DNA of 14,813 nt from DSAR01 sp034437315. Lineage in GTDB: Bacteria > Chloroflexota > Anaerolineae > B4-G1. The DNA lies in contig DAOTUC010000039.1 in NCBI GenBank assembly GCA_034437315.1, positions 1 through 14,813 on the forward strand, given 5' to 3'. Below are positions 7,066-14,175 of the stretch, piece after piece. Within the stretch, counting starts at the first letter, position 1, and the number at the start of each line of letters is the position of its first letter. The position numbers and the translations under genes are program-made. Under the pieces are notes generated by a model. The model saw only the letters and a program-made list of their open reading frames with translations. It made no database searches and was not told the DNA's origin.

Positions 7066-8355
7066 ATGTTACAAACAGACATTGATCTCATTGTGGCGCG
7101 GGAGATTTTGGATTCGCGAGGCAACCCCACCGTGGAGGTGGAGGTTGTCTTGATAGGGGGCGCGTGGGGGCGAGCCGCTGTACCCTCCGGTGCTTCGACC
7201 GGCGTCCACGAGGCGCTGGAGTTGCGCGACGGCGAAGCAGACCGCTACAACGGCAAGGGCGTCCAGGAAGCGGTCGAAAACGTCAATCAGATTATCGCGG
7301 AGGAGTTTTTCGGCTGGGACGCCGTCGACCAGGCCGGCATTGACGCCCGCCTCCTGGTGTTGGACGGCACGTCGAACAAGGAGAAGCTGGGCGCCAACGC
7401 GATGCTGGGCGTGTCGTTAGCGGCGGCCCACGCGGCGGCCAACGCGCTCCAATTGCCGCTCTACCGCTACATCGGCGGGGTGCACGCCCACGTGTTGCCC
7501 GTGCCGATGATGAACATCCTCAACGGGGGCAAGCACGCTCTCGACGGCCCGGATCTCCAGGAATTTATGGTCATGCCGCTCGGCGCGCCCACTTTCGCCG
7601 AGGCCCTGCGCTGGGGGAGCGAAGTCTATCACGCGCTCAAGAGCGTGCTCAAGGAGAAGGGCTATTCCACCGGCGTCGGCGACGAGGGCGGTTTCGCGCC
7701 TAGCCTGAAGACGAATGAGGAGGCGATCGAACTGATCCTGGCGGCGGTCGAGAGGGCCGGTTACGAACCGGGCGCGCAGATTCGCATCGCGCTCGACCCG
7801 GCGGCCAGCGAGTTTTACGAGGATGGCAAGTACGTGCTCAAGAAGGAGGGGCGCGCGTTGACCGGCGAGGAGATGGTCGACTTCTACGCCGATTGGGTCG
7901 ATAAATACCCCATCATCAGCATTGAGGATGGGTTGGACGAGGACGATTGGGAGAGTTTCGCGCTGATGACGGAACGTTTGGGCGATCGGTTGCAGATCGT
8001 GGGCGATGACCTGTTGGTGACCAACGTGGAACGGGTGCAGAAGGCCATCGACCTGAAGGCCTGCAATTCCCTGTTGTGCAAGGTCAACCAGATCGGCACG
8101 CTGACCGAGGCTATCGACGCCGTGCAGTTGGCCCAGCGGGCCGGGTGGACCGCCGTCGTCTCTCATCGCTCCGGCGAGACGGAGGACGCCACCATCGCTG
8201 ATCTGGCGGTGGCGTTGAACACCGGGCAGATCAAGACCGGCGCCCCATGCCGCTCGGATCGAGTGGCCAAGTACAACCAGTTGCTGCGGATTGAGGAAGA
8301 GCTGGGCGAACGGGCCGTCTATGCCGGCGCGGAAGCTTTCAGCAACCTGCGCTAG
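7066..8355 (+). CDS. eno: Enolase (phosphopyruvate hydratase)
   Basis: Enolase interconverts 2-phosphoglycerate and phosphoenolpyruvate in glycolysis. The 429-aa length is normal. The catalytic apparatus is intact: substrate loop SGASTG (41-46), catalytic acid Glu207 in GVGDEGG, Mg-binding Asp244 (LDPAASEF), Glu287 (SIEDGLDEDDWE) and Asp314 (IVGDDLLVTN), catalytic Lys339 (CKVNQIGTLTE), His367-Arg368-Ser369 (VVSHRSGETED) and Lys390. The loop after NILNGG reads KHALDGPDLQEF, where many bacterial enolases have a version of xHADNNVDxQEF. The conserved His157 and Glu166 are kept, so this looks like lineage variation, not loss of function. Pyruvate kinase follows 84 bp downstream behind a terminator-like hairpin, placing two consecutive glycolytic steps together. 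Confidence 0.98.
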   Translation: MLQTDIDLIVAREILDSRGNPTVEVEVVLIGGAWGRAAVPSGASTGVHEALELRDGEADRYNGKGVQEAVENVNQIIAEEFFGWDAVDQAGIDARLLVLDGTSNKEKLGANAMLGVSLAAAHAAANALQLPLYRYIGGVHAHVLPVPMMNILNGGKHALDGPDLQEFMVMPLGAPTFAEALRWGSEVYHALKSVLKEKGYSTGVGDEGGFAPSLKTNEEAIELILAAVERAGYEPGAQIRIALDPAASEFYEDGKYVLKKEGRALTGEEMVDFYADWVDKYPIISIEDGLDEDDWESFALMTERLGDRLQIVGDDLLVTNVERVQKAIDLKACNSLLCKVNQIGTLTEAIDAVQLAQRAGWTAVVSHRSGETEDATIADLAVALNTGQIKTGAPCRSDRVAKYNQLLRIEEELGERAVYAGAEAFSNLR

Positions 8356-8380
8356 GGTCGATTGGACGCTTGGTGACGGG

Positions 8381-8412
8381 GGCGTGAGGGTTTTCCCTCG
8401 CGCCTCTATTTT
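8381..8412 (+). terminator. Terminator-like hairpin between eno and pyk
   Basis: GGCGTGAGGG (8381-8390) pairs with CCCTCGCGCC (8395-8404) around a TTTT loop, with one G-T wobble. It is followed by TCTATTTT (8405-8412). A stable stem plus a T-rich tail fits an intrinsic terminator, but the tail is interrupted and pyk starts only 28 nt later. It may act as a partial terminator that lowers pyk expression relative to eno. Confidence 0.55.
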
Positions 8413-8439
8413 GATGCGACGAAGCAAGAAGGAGACGTG

Positions 8440-9876
8440 ATGCCGCGAACGAAGATCGTGTGTACGATTGGCCCGGCCTCCGATTCGCCGGAGGTGATGC
8501 GAGACCTGATTCGGGCGGGGATGAACGTCGCGCGGATCAATTTCTCGCACGGCGACCACGAGACGCACGCTCGATCTATTGCCCAACTGCGCGATATCGC
8601 CGCCCAGGAAGGCTGCTTGTTAGCCGTGATGGCGGATCTGCAAGGCCCCAAGTTGCGGGTGGGCGAGATTGAGAATGGGCCCTTGACGCTCCATAAAGGA
8701 GACGTCATCACGCTGAACGCTTCGTCCCATGTCGATGCGCAGGAGGAGACGGCGGTCATCCCCCTGCCGCACCCGGAGTTGTTGCGGGAACTGACGGTCG
8801 GTCAGAACCTGTTGCTGGATGACGGCAATCTGGAGTTGGTCGTCGTCCAGGCCGGGGAGAGATCGCTTCGCTGCCGGGTCGCGGTGGGCGGCGCGTTGTC
8901 GTCCAATAAGGGGGTCAATGCGCCGGAAGCGACGCTCAAGTTCTCGGCGTTGACGCCGAAGGATCGGGAGGACGCGGCTTTCGCCCTCAAGCAGGGTGTG
9001 GATTTCGTGGCGCTTTCCTTCGTCCGCCGGGCGACCGACGTGCGCGAATTACGCCACTTAATCACGAGCCAGGGCGCGGACGTTTCCATCATCGCCAAGA
9101 TTGAGAAGCCGGAGGCGCTCGCCGTCTTCGACGCTATCCTCTCCGAGGCGGATGGGGTGATGGTCGCCCGCGGCGATCTGGGGGTGGAGACGCCGGCCGA
9201 AGAGGTGCCGTTCCACCAGAAACGCATCATCCAGGCGTGCAACCAGGCGGGTAAGCCGGTCATCACCGCCACCCAGATGCTCCAGACGATGATCGACAAT
9301 CCCCGCCCGACCCGGGCCGAGGCGTCGGACGTGGCGAACGCCATTCTGGATGGCACCGATGCGGTGATGCTCTCTGGCGAGACGGCGGTGGGGCGCTATC
9401 CCGTGGAAGCGGTCGACATGATGGCCGCGATCTGCGCCAACGCCGAGGCCCATTTGCCTTACGGGCGTCTTCTGCGTAACGCCCGCATTGAGGAGACGTG
9501 CGATCGGCCGACCATCACGGGGGCCATCAGTTGCAGCGCGGTGGAGATCGCCGGAGAGGTGGGCGCGCGCGCCATCGTCACGGCGACGATGACCGGCACG
9601 ACGGCGCGGATGGTGGCCCGTCATCGCCCCTCGTCGCCCGTCGTAGCCGTGACGCCGAACCCGACCACGTTGCGTCGCCTGTCGTTGGTCTGGGGGGTGT
9701 CGCCGGTGAAGGTCGCGGAGTTTGCGACGACCGACGACATGGTCCAAATGATGGTGCGGGCCGCGCAAGAAAGGGGCGTCGTCGCCTGGGGGGATACGGT
9801 CGTTCTGACCGCCGGCATTCCCTTCGGCAGCGGCGGCGTGACCAATATGCTCAAGGTGCACGTCGTAGGCGAATGA
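8440..9876 (+). CDS. pyk: Pyruvate kinase
   Basis: Pyruvate kinase transfers phosphate from phosphoenolpyruvate to ADP, giving pyruvate and ATP. The 478-aa protein has the expected (beta/alpha)8 core with an inserted B domain (about 70-165) and a C-terminal regulatory domain (about 345-478). Key residues are visible: Arg32 in ARINFSHG, Lys220 and Glu222 in AKIEKPEA, Asp246 in VARGDLGVE, and Thr276/Thr278 in ITATQML. The helix after TATQML reads QTMI where ESMI is common, a conservative change. TMTGTTARMVARHRP (383-397) is the usual C-domain sugar-phosphate-binding region. There is no extra C-terminal PEP-utiliser domain. A GTG at 8437 is in frame, but AAGGAG (8429-8434) is spaced better (5 nt) for the ATG at 8440. 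The product feeds acetyl-CoA formation, linking it to the ligase upstream. Confidence 0.97.
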   Translation: MPRTKIVCTIGPASDSPEVMRDLIRAGMNVARINFSHGDHETHARSIAQLRDIAAQEGCLLAVMADLQGPKLRVGEIENGPLTLHKGDVITLNASSHVDAQEETAVIPLPHPELLRELTVGQNLLLDDGNLELVVVQAGERSLRCRVAVGGALSSNKGVNAPEATLKFSALTPKDREDAAFALKQGVDFVALSFVRRATDVRELRHLITSQGADVSIIAKIEKPEALAVFDAILSEADGVMVARGDLGVETPAEEVPFHQKRIIQACNQAGKPVITATQMLQTMIDNPRPTRAEASDVANAILDGTDAVMLSGETAVGRYPVEAVDMMAAICANAEAHLPYGRLLRNARIEETCDRPTITGAISCSAVEIAGEVGARAIVTATMTGTTARMVARHRPSSPVVAVTPNPTTLRRLSLVWGVSPVKVAEFATTDDMVQMMVRAAQERGVVAWGDTVVLTAGIPFGSGGVTNMLKVHVVGE

Positions 9877-9883
9877 GGGGGCA

Positions 9884-9911
9884 GCGATAAGCGGCCCGCG
9901 ATAAGCGGCCC
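9884..9911. repeat. 14-bp perfect tandem duplication
   Basis: GCGATAAGCGGCCC occurs twice head to tail (9884-9897 and 9898-9911). It fills most of the 43-bp gap between the converging 3' ends of pyk and the zinc-ribbon gene. No terminator hairpin with a T-tract is visible there. It is probably replication slippage; copy number may vary between strains. Confidence 0.8.
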
Positions 9912-9919
9912 GCGCGCGG

Positions 9920-10426
9920 TCAACGATCCGCGAGTTCTTCCTCTTCGAGTTCGGTTTCCGTCGAGATGTCGACCGGTTCCACGACTTGAGGGGTGACGCT
10001 GACGCCGCAATAGGGACAGAGCGACCAGCGCAGGTGAAGGGCGCGGTTGCAGGAAGAGCAGGCGCTCTTCAAGCGGGTGTGACAGGCCGGGCAATACAGA
10101 TATTCGCCCTCGACGCGCTGCCCGCACCCAGGGCAGATTTCCGGCTCCTCAATGGCCTGTAGCAGCGCTTCTTGTTCCAAAGAGCGTTCGTAGGTCTCGG
10201 CCAGCGTCTCCTGGGGACGCAGCATCAAGTAGACGACCAGCCCGACCAGGGGCGCGATTAGAACCAACACCGTCGCCAGGATGTGGGCCAGGGGGTCCCG
10301 TGACCGGGCGCGGATGTCTCTGAACGTCCAAATCGTCATACCGCCGATCAGGGCGGCTGTGACGCCGCCGCAGACGGTGGAGAGAATGGTCAGATAGAAG
10401 GGGACACGTTCCAAAATTTGTTCCAT
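9920..10426 (-). CDS. Membrane-anchored double zinc-ribbon protein, function unknown
   Basis: The 168-aa protein has two hydrophobic helices (about 11-35 and 46-69), resembling the short N-terminal membrane segment often called PLDc_N. A short helical linker follows, then two zinc ribbons. The first uses Cys98/Cys101 and Cys112/Cys115, the second Cys123/Cys126 and Cys137/Cys140, all CxxC pairs. The tail is strongly acidic (TETELEEEELADR). This places a metal-binding module on one face of the membrane, probably the cytoplasm. No enzymatic motif is seen; protein interaction or a structural role is a guess. AAGGAG (minus strand, 10437-10442) lies 10 nt before the ATG. The gene has its own promoter, converges on pyk and diverges from radC. 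Confidence 0.85.
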   Translation of the reverse strand: MEQILERVPFYLTILSTVCGGVTAALIGGMTIWTFRDIRARSRDPLAHILATVLVLIAPLVGLVVYLMLRPQETLAETYERSLEQEALLQAIEEPEICPGCGQRVEGEYLYCPACHTRLKSACSSCNRALHLRWSLCPYCGVSVTPQVVEPVDISTETELEEEELADR

Positions 10427-10471
10427 AGCACGCGGACTCCTTAGCGTCGTCTGATTGATTTAACGGAAGCT

Positions 10472-10499
10472 ATTATACCATTGGCTGGTGCGTCTGCAA
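10472..10499 (-). promoter_or_regulatory. Extended -10 promoter of the zinc-ribbon gene
   Basis: On the minus strand TGGTATAAT (10480-10472) combines a perfect TATAAT with the upstream TG of an extended -10 element. A weak -35, TTGCAG (10499-10494), sits 16 nt upstream. The start codon lies about 45 nt beyond the -10, and the -35 overlaps the first of the GCAAGT repeats. Confidence 0.65.
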
Positions 10500-10542
10500 G
10501 TGGGGGGCAAGTGGCAAGTAGGCAAGTTTGCAAGTGGCAAAT
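10496..10542. repeat. Cluster of six GCAAGT-type short direct repeats
   Basis: GCAAGT occurs at 10496, 10507, 10514, 10522 and 10530, with a variant GCAAAT at 10537, so start-to-start distances are 11, 7, 8, 8 and 7 nt. The cluster lies between the minus-strand promoter and radC. It may be a regulatory array, a slippage-prone simple repeat, or part of a dispersed repeat. No clear radC promoter was found alongside it. Confidence 0.7.
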
Positions 10543-10570
10543 CGTTTTATTTAGGTGACGAGGTCTAATA

Positions 10571-11347
10571 ATGATGACGATTCAAGAAGCGCACGTTGTG
10601 GATGAGGGGGCCGAGGAAGCGGGTGAAGGCGCGCGCGGCCGCCAGACGGAACGGGTCGAGTATCGCCCGATGATCCGGGATTTGCCCATGGACGACCGCC
10701 CGCGCGAGCGGTTGATGCAAGTGGGAGAGAACGCCCTCTCGACGATCGAATTGTTGGCCATCATCCTGGGGACCGGCATCGGCGGCGAGAGCGTCCTGGA
10801 TATGGCCCAGCGCCTCCTCGCCCGTTTCGATGGATTGCAGGGCTTGGCCCGCGCCAGTTTCGCCGAATTGCAGGGCGAGAAAGGGCTGGGTAAAGCGAAG
10901 ACCTCTCAGATCAAGGCGGCCATTGAGTTGGGGCGACGGATGTTGTTGGCCGCCCCGGGGGAGCGATTCGTCATCCGTTCCCCGTCGGACGTGGCGCAAC
11001 TCCTGATGGCCGAGATGTCCCATCTGCCCCAGGAACACTTCCGCGTGTTATACTTGAACACCCGCAATCAGTTATTGGATTCGGATACGGTGTACATTGG
11101 GAGCTTGAACGCCTCCCACATCCGGGTAGGAGAGGTTTTCCGGGAGGCGGTCAAGCGGAATTGTGCATCCATCATCGTGGTGCACAATCATCCATCCGGC
11201 GATCCGACGCCGTCGCCGGAGGATGTGCAGGTGACCAGCCGCTTGATTGAGGCCGGCGACATGCTCGATATAGAGGTCCTGGACCATCTGGTGATCGGGC
11301 AGCAGCGCTTCGTCAGCTTGCGAGAGCGCGGCCTGGGTTTTTCCTAA
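10571..11347 (+). CDS. radC: RadC family JAMM/MPN-domain protein
   Basis: The 258-aa protein has an N-terminal UPF0758 helical part with the family signature IRDLPMDDRPRERL (35-48), a helix-hairpin-helix region (about 88-123) and a C-terminal JAMM/MPN domain (about 133-256). The metal site is complete: Glu188 in VGEVFREA, His205 and His207 in VVHNHPSGD, and Asp218 in TPSPED. RadC proteins were historically linked to DNA repair, but their biochemical role is not settled. The start at ATG 10571 is supported by GAGGT (10560-10564) 6 nt upstream. This gives a charged extension of about 33 residues before the usual family start. A second in-frame ATG follows immediately, and the methionine at 10670 would give the canonical start but lacks a ribosome binding site. 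Confidence 0.95.
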   Translation: MMTIQEAHVVDEGAEEAGEGARGRQTERVEYRPMIRDLPMDDRPRERLMQVGENALSTIELLAIILGTGIGGESVLDMAQRLLARFDGLQGLARASFAELQGEKGLGKAKTSQIKAAIELGRRMLLAAPGERFVIRSPSDVAQLLMAEMSHLPQEHFRVLYLNTRNQLLDSDTVYIGSLNASHIRVGEVFREAVKRNCASIIVVHNHPSGDPTPSPEDVQVTSRLIEAGDMLDIEVLDHLVIGQQRFVSLRERGLGFS

Positions 11348-11397
11348 GAGACGGATTGGGTTGCTTTAGTCTATTGTATGTGAAAAGGGGGCTAGCG

Positions 11398-12714
11398 ATG
11401 ACACTAAATTTACTGAGAAATGGAGCGTTTGAGGCCGATTGGGGGGATGAGAAAAGCCATCGCTGCTTGATTTTTCCCGAAGGTTCGGCCCCTCGCCAGG
11501 AAAACGTGGGGAATATATTCACCCCGCCAGGGTGGGTGACCTGGTTCAGCCACAAGCCAGGGCAGTGGGATCAACCAGAGGTGCGAGACGCCTGGAAACA
11601 GCACGATCCGCGACGGGTGCACAGTGGACAGAAAGCGATGCTCCTGTTCACCTTCTTCCGCCGCCACGACGCCGGTTTTTTCCAGCAGGTCGAGGTCTCG
11701 CCTGGTACGTTGCTGAAATTCACGGCCCGCGCCCATGCCTGGAGCAATGGGCTGGAAAAGGCGCAGGGCGGGCGCATCGACGATCCGTACTGGTCGGACG
11801 GCGTGGGGACGGCTACTGCCGCGATTCCGGCGCAGGACGTGCCGCCGCTGAATGGCGATCCGCAAAATGACGCTATCGGAAACTTTCTTTTCTCGGTCGG
11901 CATTGACCCAACCGGCGGTGATAACCCGTTCTCCGAGTCAGTCGTCTGGGGTGATCCGATGGCGATCTACAACAAGTACGCCGAAGTTCCTCCGGTCGAG
12001 GCGACAGCCGAGGGCGATACGGTCACAGTCTTCCTTCGATCCAAGACCCTGTGGCCCTTCAAGCATAACGACGCCTATTGGGACGACGCACAGTTGACCG
12101 TCGCGGGCGAGGTGGAGGAAAAGCCGACCGTCCGCTTGAGCTTCAAACCGGATGAACCGAAGGTCGGCGAGATCGTCTTGATAGAGGCGCGGTCTCTGTC
12201 GCAACTGGCCGACGTGCAGATGACGGTCGCCCGCCCCTCCGGAGGGGCGCTCTCCCTGGACGACGTTGTCGCCGGACGCGACGGCGCGTGGCGCACCTGG
12301 ACGACCAAGTCCGCGTCGTTGGACGAGGTTGGGTTGCACGAGGTCGTTTTCCAGGCGGCCGACGACGTGCAGGTCTCCGGCGGGTTCGAGAGCGCGCGGG
12401 CGCAGATCAAGGGTCGGGGATCGCCTCGCGAGCAGTACAAACGGACGTACGTGTTGTTGCCGCCTGGCGCCGATTCCGCCTGGGCGCTGGCGGTGGTGGA
12501 TAGCACCTGGAACAAAGAGCGCTATACCATCGGCAGCAGCGCCGACGACGCCGGCATCGGCGACCTGGACGTGCGGCGCGTCATCGCCGTCAACCCAGGC
12601 AAGTGGCCCACCGATCTCAAAGCCTTTTTCGACGAGCATTACCCCGGCGTCGATTACCAGGCGGTCGAGGCGGACGATCCGCAGGCGTTGCGGAACAAGC
12701 TAAGGCGGTTATAG
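11398..12714 (+). CDS. Uncharacterised three-part beta-rich protein
   Basis: I do not recognise a named family for this 438-aa protein. It begins NLLRNGAFEADW, and HNDAYWDDAQLT occurs at 223-234; such ends are typical of CBM4_9-like jelly-roll modules, so residues 1-235 are probably a carbohydrate-binding-like domain. Residues about 244-338 look like an Ig-like beta domain. The C-terminal part (about 348-428) has a separate alpha/beta look: TYVLLPPGAD, then SADDAGIGDLDVRRVIAVNP, then a short helical end. No signal peptide, membrane segment or catalytic motif is evident. The frame is open from 11356, but AGGGGG (11386-11391) lies 6 nt before the ATG at 11398, which starts at the domain boundary. 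The next gene begins 4 nt after the stop, so coupling to the exporter adaptor is likely. Confidence 0.8.
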   Translation: MTLNLLRNGAFEADWGDEKSHRCLIFPEGSAPRQENVGNIFTPPGWVTWFSHKPGQWDQPEVRDAWKQHDPRRVHSGQKAMLLFTFFRRHDAGFFQQVEVSPGTLLKFTARAHAWSNGLEKAQGGRIDDPYWSDGVGTATAAIPAQDVPPLNGDPQNDAIGNFLFSVGIDPTGGDNPFSESVVWGDPMAIYNKYAEVPPVEATAEGDTVTVFLRSKTLWPFKHNDAYWDDAQLTVAGEVEEKPTVRLSFKPDEPKVGEIVLIEARSLSQLADVQMTVARPSGGALSLDDVVAGRDGAWRTWTTKSASLDEVGLHEVVFQAADDVQVSGGFESARAQIKGRGSPREQYKRTYVLLPPGADSAWALAVVDSTWNKERYTIGSSADDAGIGDLDVRRVIAVNPGKWPTDLKAFFDEHYPGVDYQAVEADDPQALRNKLRRL

Positions 12715-12718
12715 TTAT

Positions 12719-14149
12719 ATGGGAAGATTTGTACGCTATGCACTGTTGATTGTCGTCCTGATCGCTATGGCGGCCGGCGGCGTGATGTACTGGCGCGCTC
12801 GCCAGGCGGAACAGGGCGCGCAGGACGTGCGCTCCGCTGTCGTGGAGCGGGGAACGATGCTGGTCGCCGTTTCGGTCAGCGGCAATATCGCGCCCGTCGA
12901 ACGGGTGAACCTATCCTTCGAGTCGGCGGGCCAGGTGGACGAGGTTCTGGCGGCGGTGGGCGAGCGGGCGGCGGCCGGTGACGTGCTGGCGAGATTGGAC
13001 ACCCGGCAGTTGGCGCTCCAGGTGCGCCAGGCCCAGGCGGCGCTGGCCTTGGCGGAGGCTCAACTGATCCAGATCGAGGAAGGATCCCGCTCCGGGGAAA
13101 TCGCCGCTGCCGAGGCGGACGTGCGCGCAGCCGAAGCCCAGTTGGAGAGCGCCATCGCCGAGCGCGACCAACTCGCCGCCGGCCCCACCGACGCGCAGAT
13201 CGCCGCTGCCGAAGCCCAGGTCGCGTCGGCCGCGCTCCAGCATCGCGTCACGTTGATCCAACACGACCGGACGATCAGAGAATCGGACGACGAAAAGGCG
13301 AAGGATCAGGCGCGCTACGACCTCTACGCCGCTGAAAAGGCGATGTCCGCCGCCGAGACGCAGCTTGACGACCTCCTTGCCGGGGCCGACGCTGACGCGC
13401 TTCGGGCGGCGCAGGCCAACGTAGCGGCCGCGACCGCTCGCCTGGACGCGGCCCAGGCGCAACGCGACCTGCTGCTGCTCGGCGCGACGGAGGAGCAGTT
13501 GACCGACGTCCAGGCTCAGGTCGAGCAGGCGCGGGCGGCCTGGGAGATGGCCGAATTGGCCCTCGAGCGCGCCGTCCTGACCGCTCCCTTCGATGGGGTT
13601 GTGGCGGCGGTCAACGTCACCGCCGGCGAGATGGCCTCGGCCGGCGCGCCGGCCTTTACTCTCATAGACGTTGACGCCTTTGACCTGACGCTGTACGTGG
13701 ACGAGATTGACGTGTGCAAGCTGGCGGTGGGTCAGGAGGCGCGCGTGACGCTGGACGGCCTGCCGGACGTCGAGTTAACGGGTCGCGTGGCGCGAATTGC
13801 GCCGGCGGCCACCATTGAAGTCGGTGTGGTCTACTATGAGGCGACGATCCACCTGGCGCCGGCGGACACACAACGCCCGAGCGGAGCGCCCCTGCGGGCG
13901 GATATGAGCGCCAACGCGACAATCGTGGTGGACGAACTGCCCGACGTCCTGACGGCCCCCACCTGGGTGGTGCGCGTCGATCCGATCACGGGGCAGACCT
14001 ACGTCCACCGGCGCGTGGGTGGGGAGATCGTGCGCGTTGACGTCACGGTCGGCGTCCGGCACGAGGGCATGGTCGAGATCGTCGAGGGGCTTTCGGAGGG
14101 CGACGAGGTCGTCTGGGTGCAAGACGCTGGTCTGTTTGGCCGGCCGTGA
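12719..14149 (+). CDS. HlyD/MacA-like membrane fusion (adaptor) protein
   Basis: This 476-aa periplasmic-adaptor-type protein would link an inner-membrane transporter (usually ABC MacB-like or RND) to outer components, or work as an extracytoplasmic accessory in a monoderm. An N-terminal membrane anchor (about 7-24) precedes a lipoyl-like half (about 60-97, ending DVLARLD). A long Ala/Glu/Gln-rich coiled-coil hairpin follows (about 99-285), then the second lipoyl half (LTAPFDGVVAAVNVTAGE, 287-304), a beta barrel (about 317-405) and a membrane-proximal domain to the end. The hairpin contains repeated segments related to IAAAEAxV at 33-residue spacing. It starts 4 nt after the upstream stop with only a weak AAGG (12702-12705), suggesting translational coupling. 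The transported substrate cannot be inferred. Confidence 0.92.
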   Translation: MGRFVRYALLIVVLIAMAAGGVMYWRARQAEQGAQDVRSAVVERGTMLVAVSVSGNIAPVERVNLSFESAGQVDEVLAAVGERAAAGDVLARLDTRQLALQVRQAQAALALAEAQLIQIEEGSRSGEIAAAEADVRAAEAQLESAIAERDQLAAGPTDAQIAAAEAQVASAALQHRVTLIQHDRTIRESDDEKAKDQARYDLYAAEKAMSAAETQLDDLLAGADADALRAAQANVAAATARLDAAQAQRDLLLLGATEEQLTDVQAQVEQARAAWEMAELALERAVLTAPFDGVVAAVNVTAGEMASAGAPAFTLIDVDAFDLTLYVDEIDVCKLAVGQEARVTLDGLPDVELTGRVARIAPAATIEVGVVYYEATIHLAPADTQRPSGAPLRADMSANATIVVDELPDVLTAPTWVVRVDPITGQTYVHRRVGGEIVRVDVTVGVRHEGMVEIVEGLSEGDEVVWVQDAGLFGRP

Positions 14150-14157
14150 TGGCGCGT

Positions 14158-14164
14158 GGGAGGA
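14158..14164 (+). promoter_or_regulatory. Ribosome binding site of the second adaptor
   Basis: GGGAGGA lies 11 nt before the ATG at 14176 and defines the start of the truncated last gene. The spacing is slightly long; an AGGGG at 14166-14170 is an alternative with shorter spacing. Confidence 0.5.
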
Positions 14165-14175
14165 TAGGGGATAGG

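Noticed and set aside
8437..8439. GTG as the start of pyruvate kinase
   Set aside because: It would sit only 2 nt after AAGGAG; the adjacent in-frame ATG at 8440 has proper spacing and gives the usual N-terminus.
7417..8586. 389-codon open frame on the minus strand across enolase
   Set aside because: It overlaps unmistakable eno and the start of pyk, has no recognisable domain, and is His/Arg/Gln-rich as expected for the antisense of a GC-rich gene.
10496..10542. CRISPR-like interpretation of the GCAAGT repeats
   Set aside because: Repeats are only 6 nt with 1-5 nt between them, far from CRISPR repeat and spacer sizes, and there are no cas genes nearby.
10670..10672. Internal ATG as the start of RadC
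   Set aside because: It matches the usual family start but has no ribosome binding site; the ATG at 10571 does. It remains a minor alternative.
11348..11397. Possible promoter between radC and the 438-aa gene
   Set aside because: TTGGGT and TATGTG can be paired only at 15 nt and both are poor matches. The gap is just 50 bp, so I cannot tell a promoter from read-through.
11938..12639. 233-codon minus-strand open frame inside the 438-aa protein
   Set aside because: The plus-strand frame has a good start, ribosome binding site and domain-like composition; the antisense frame has none.
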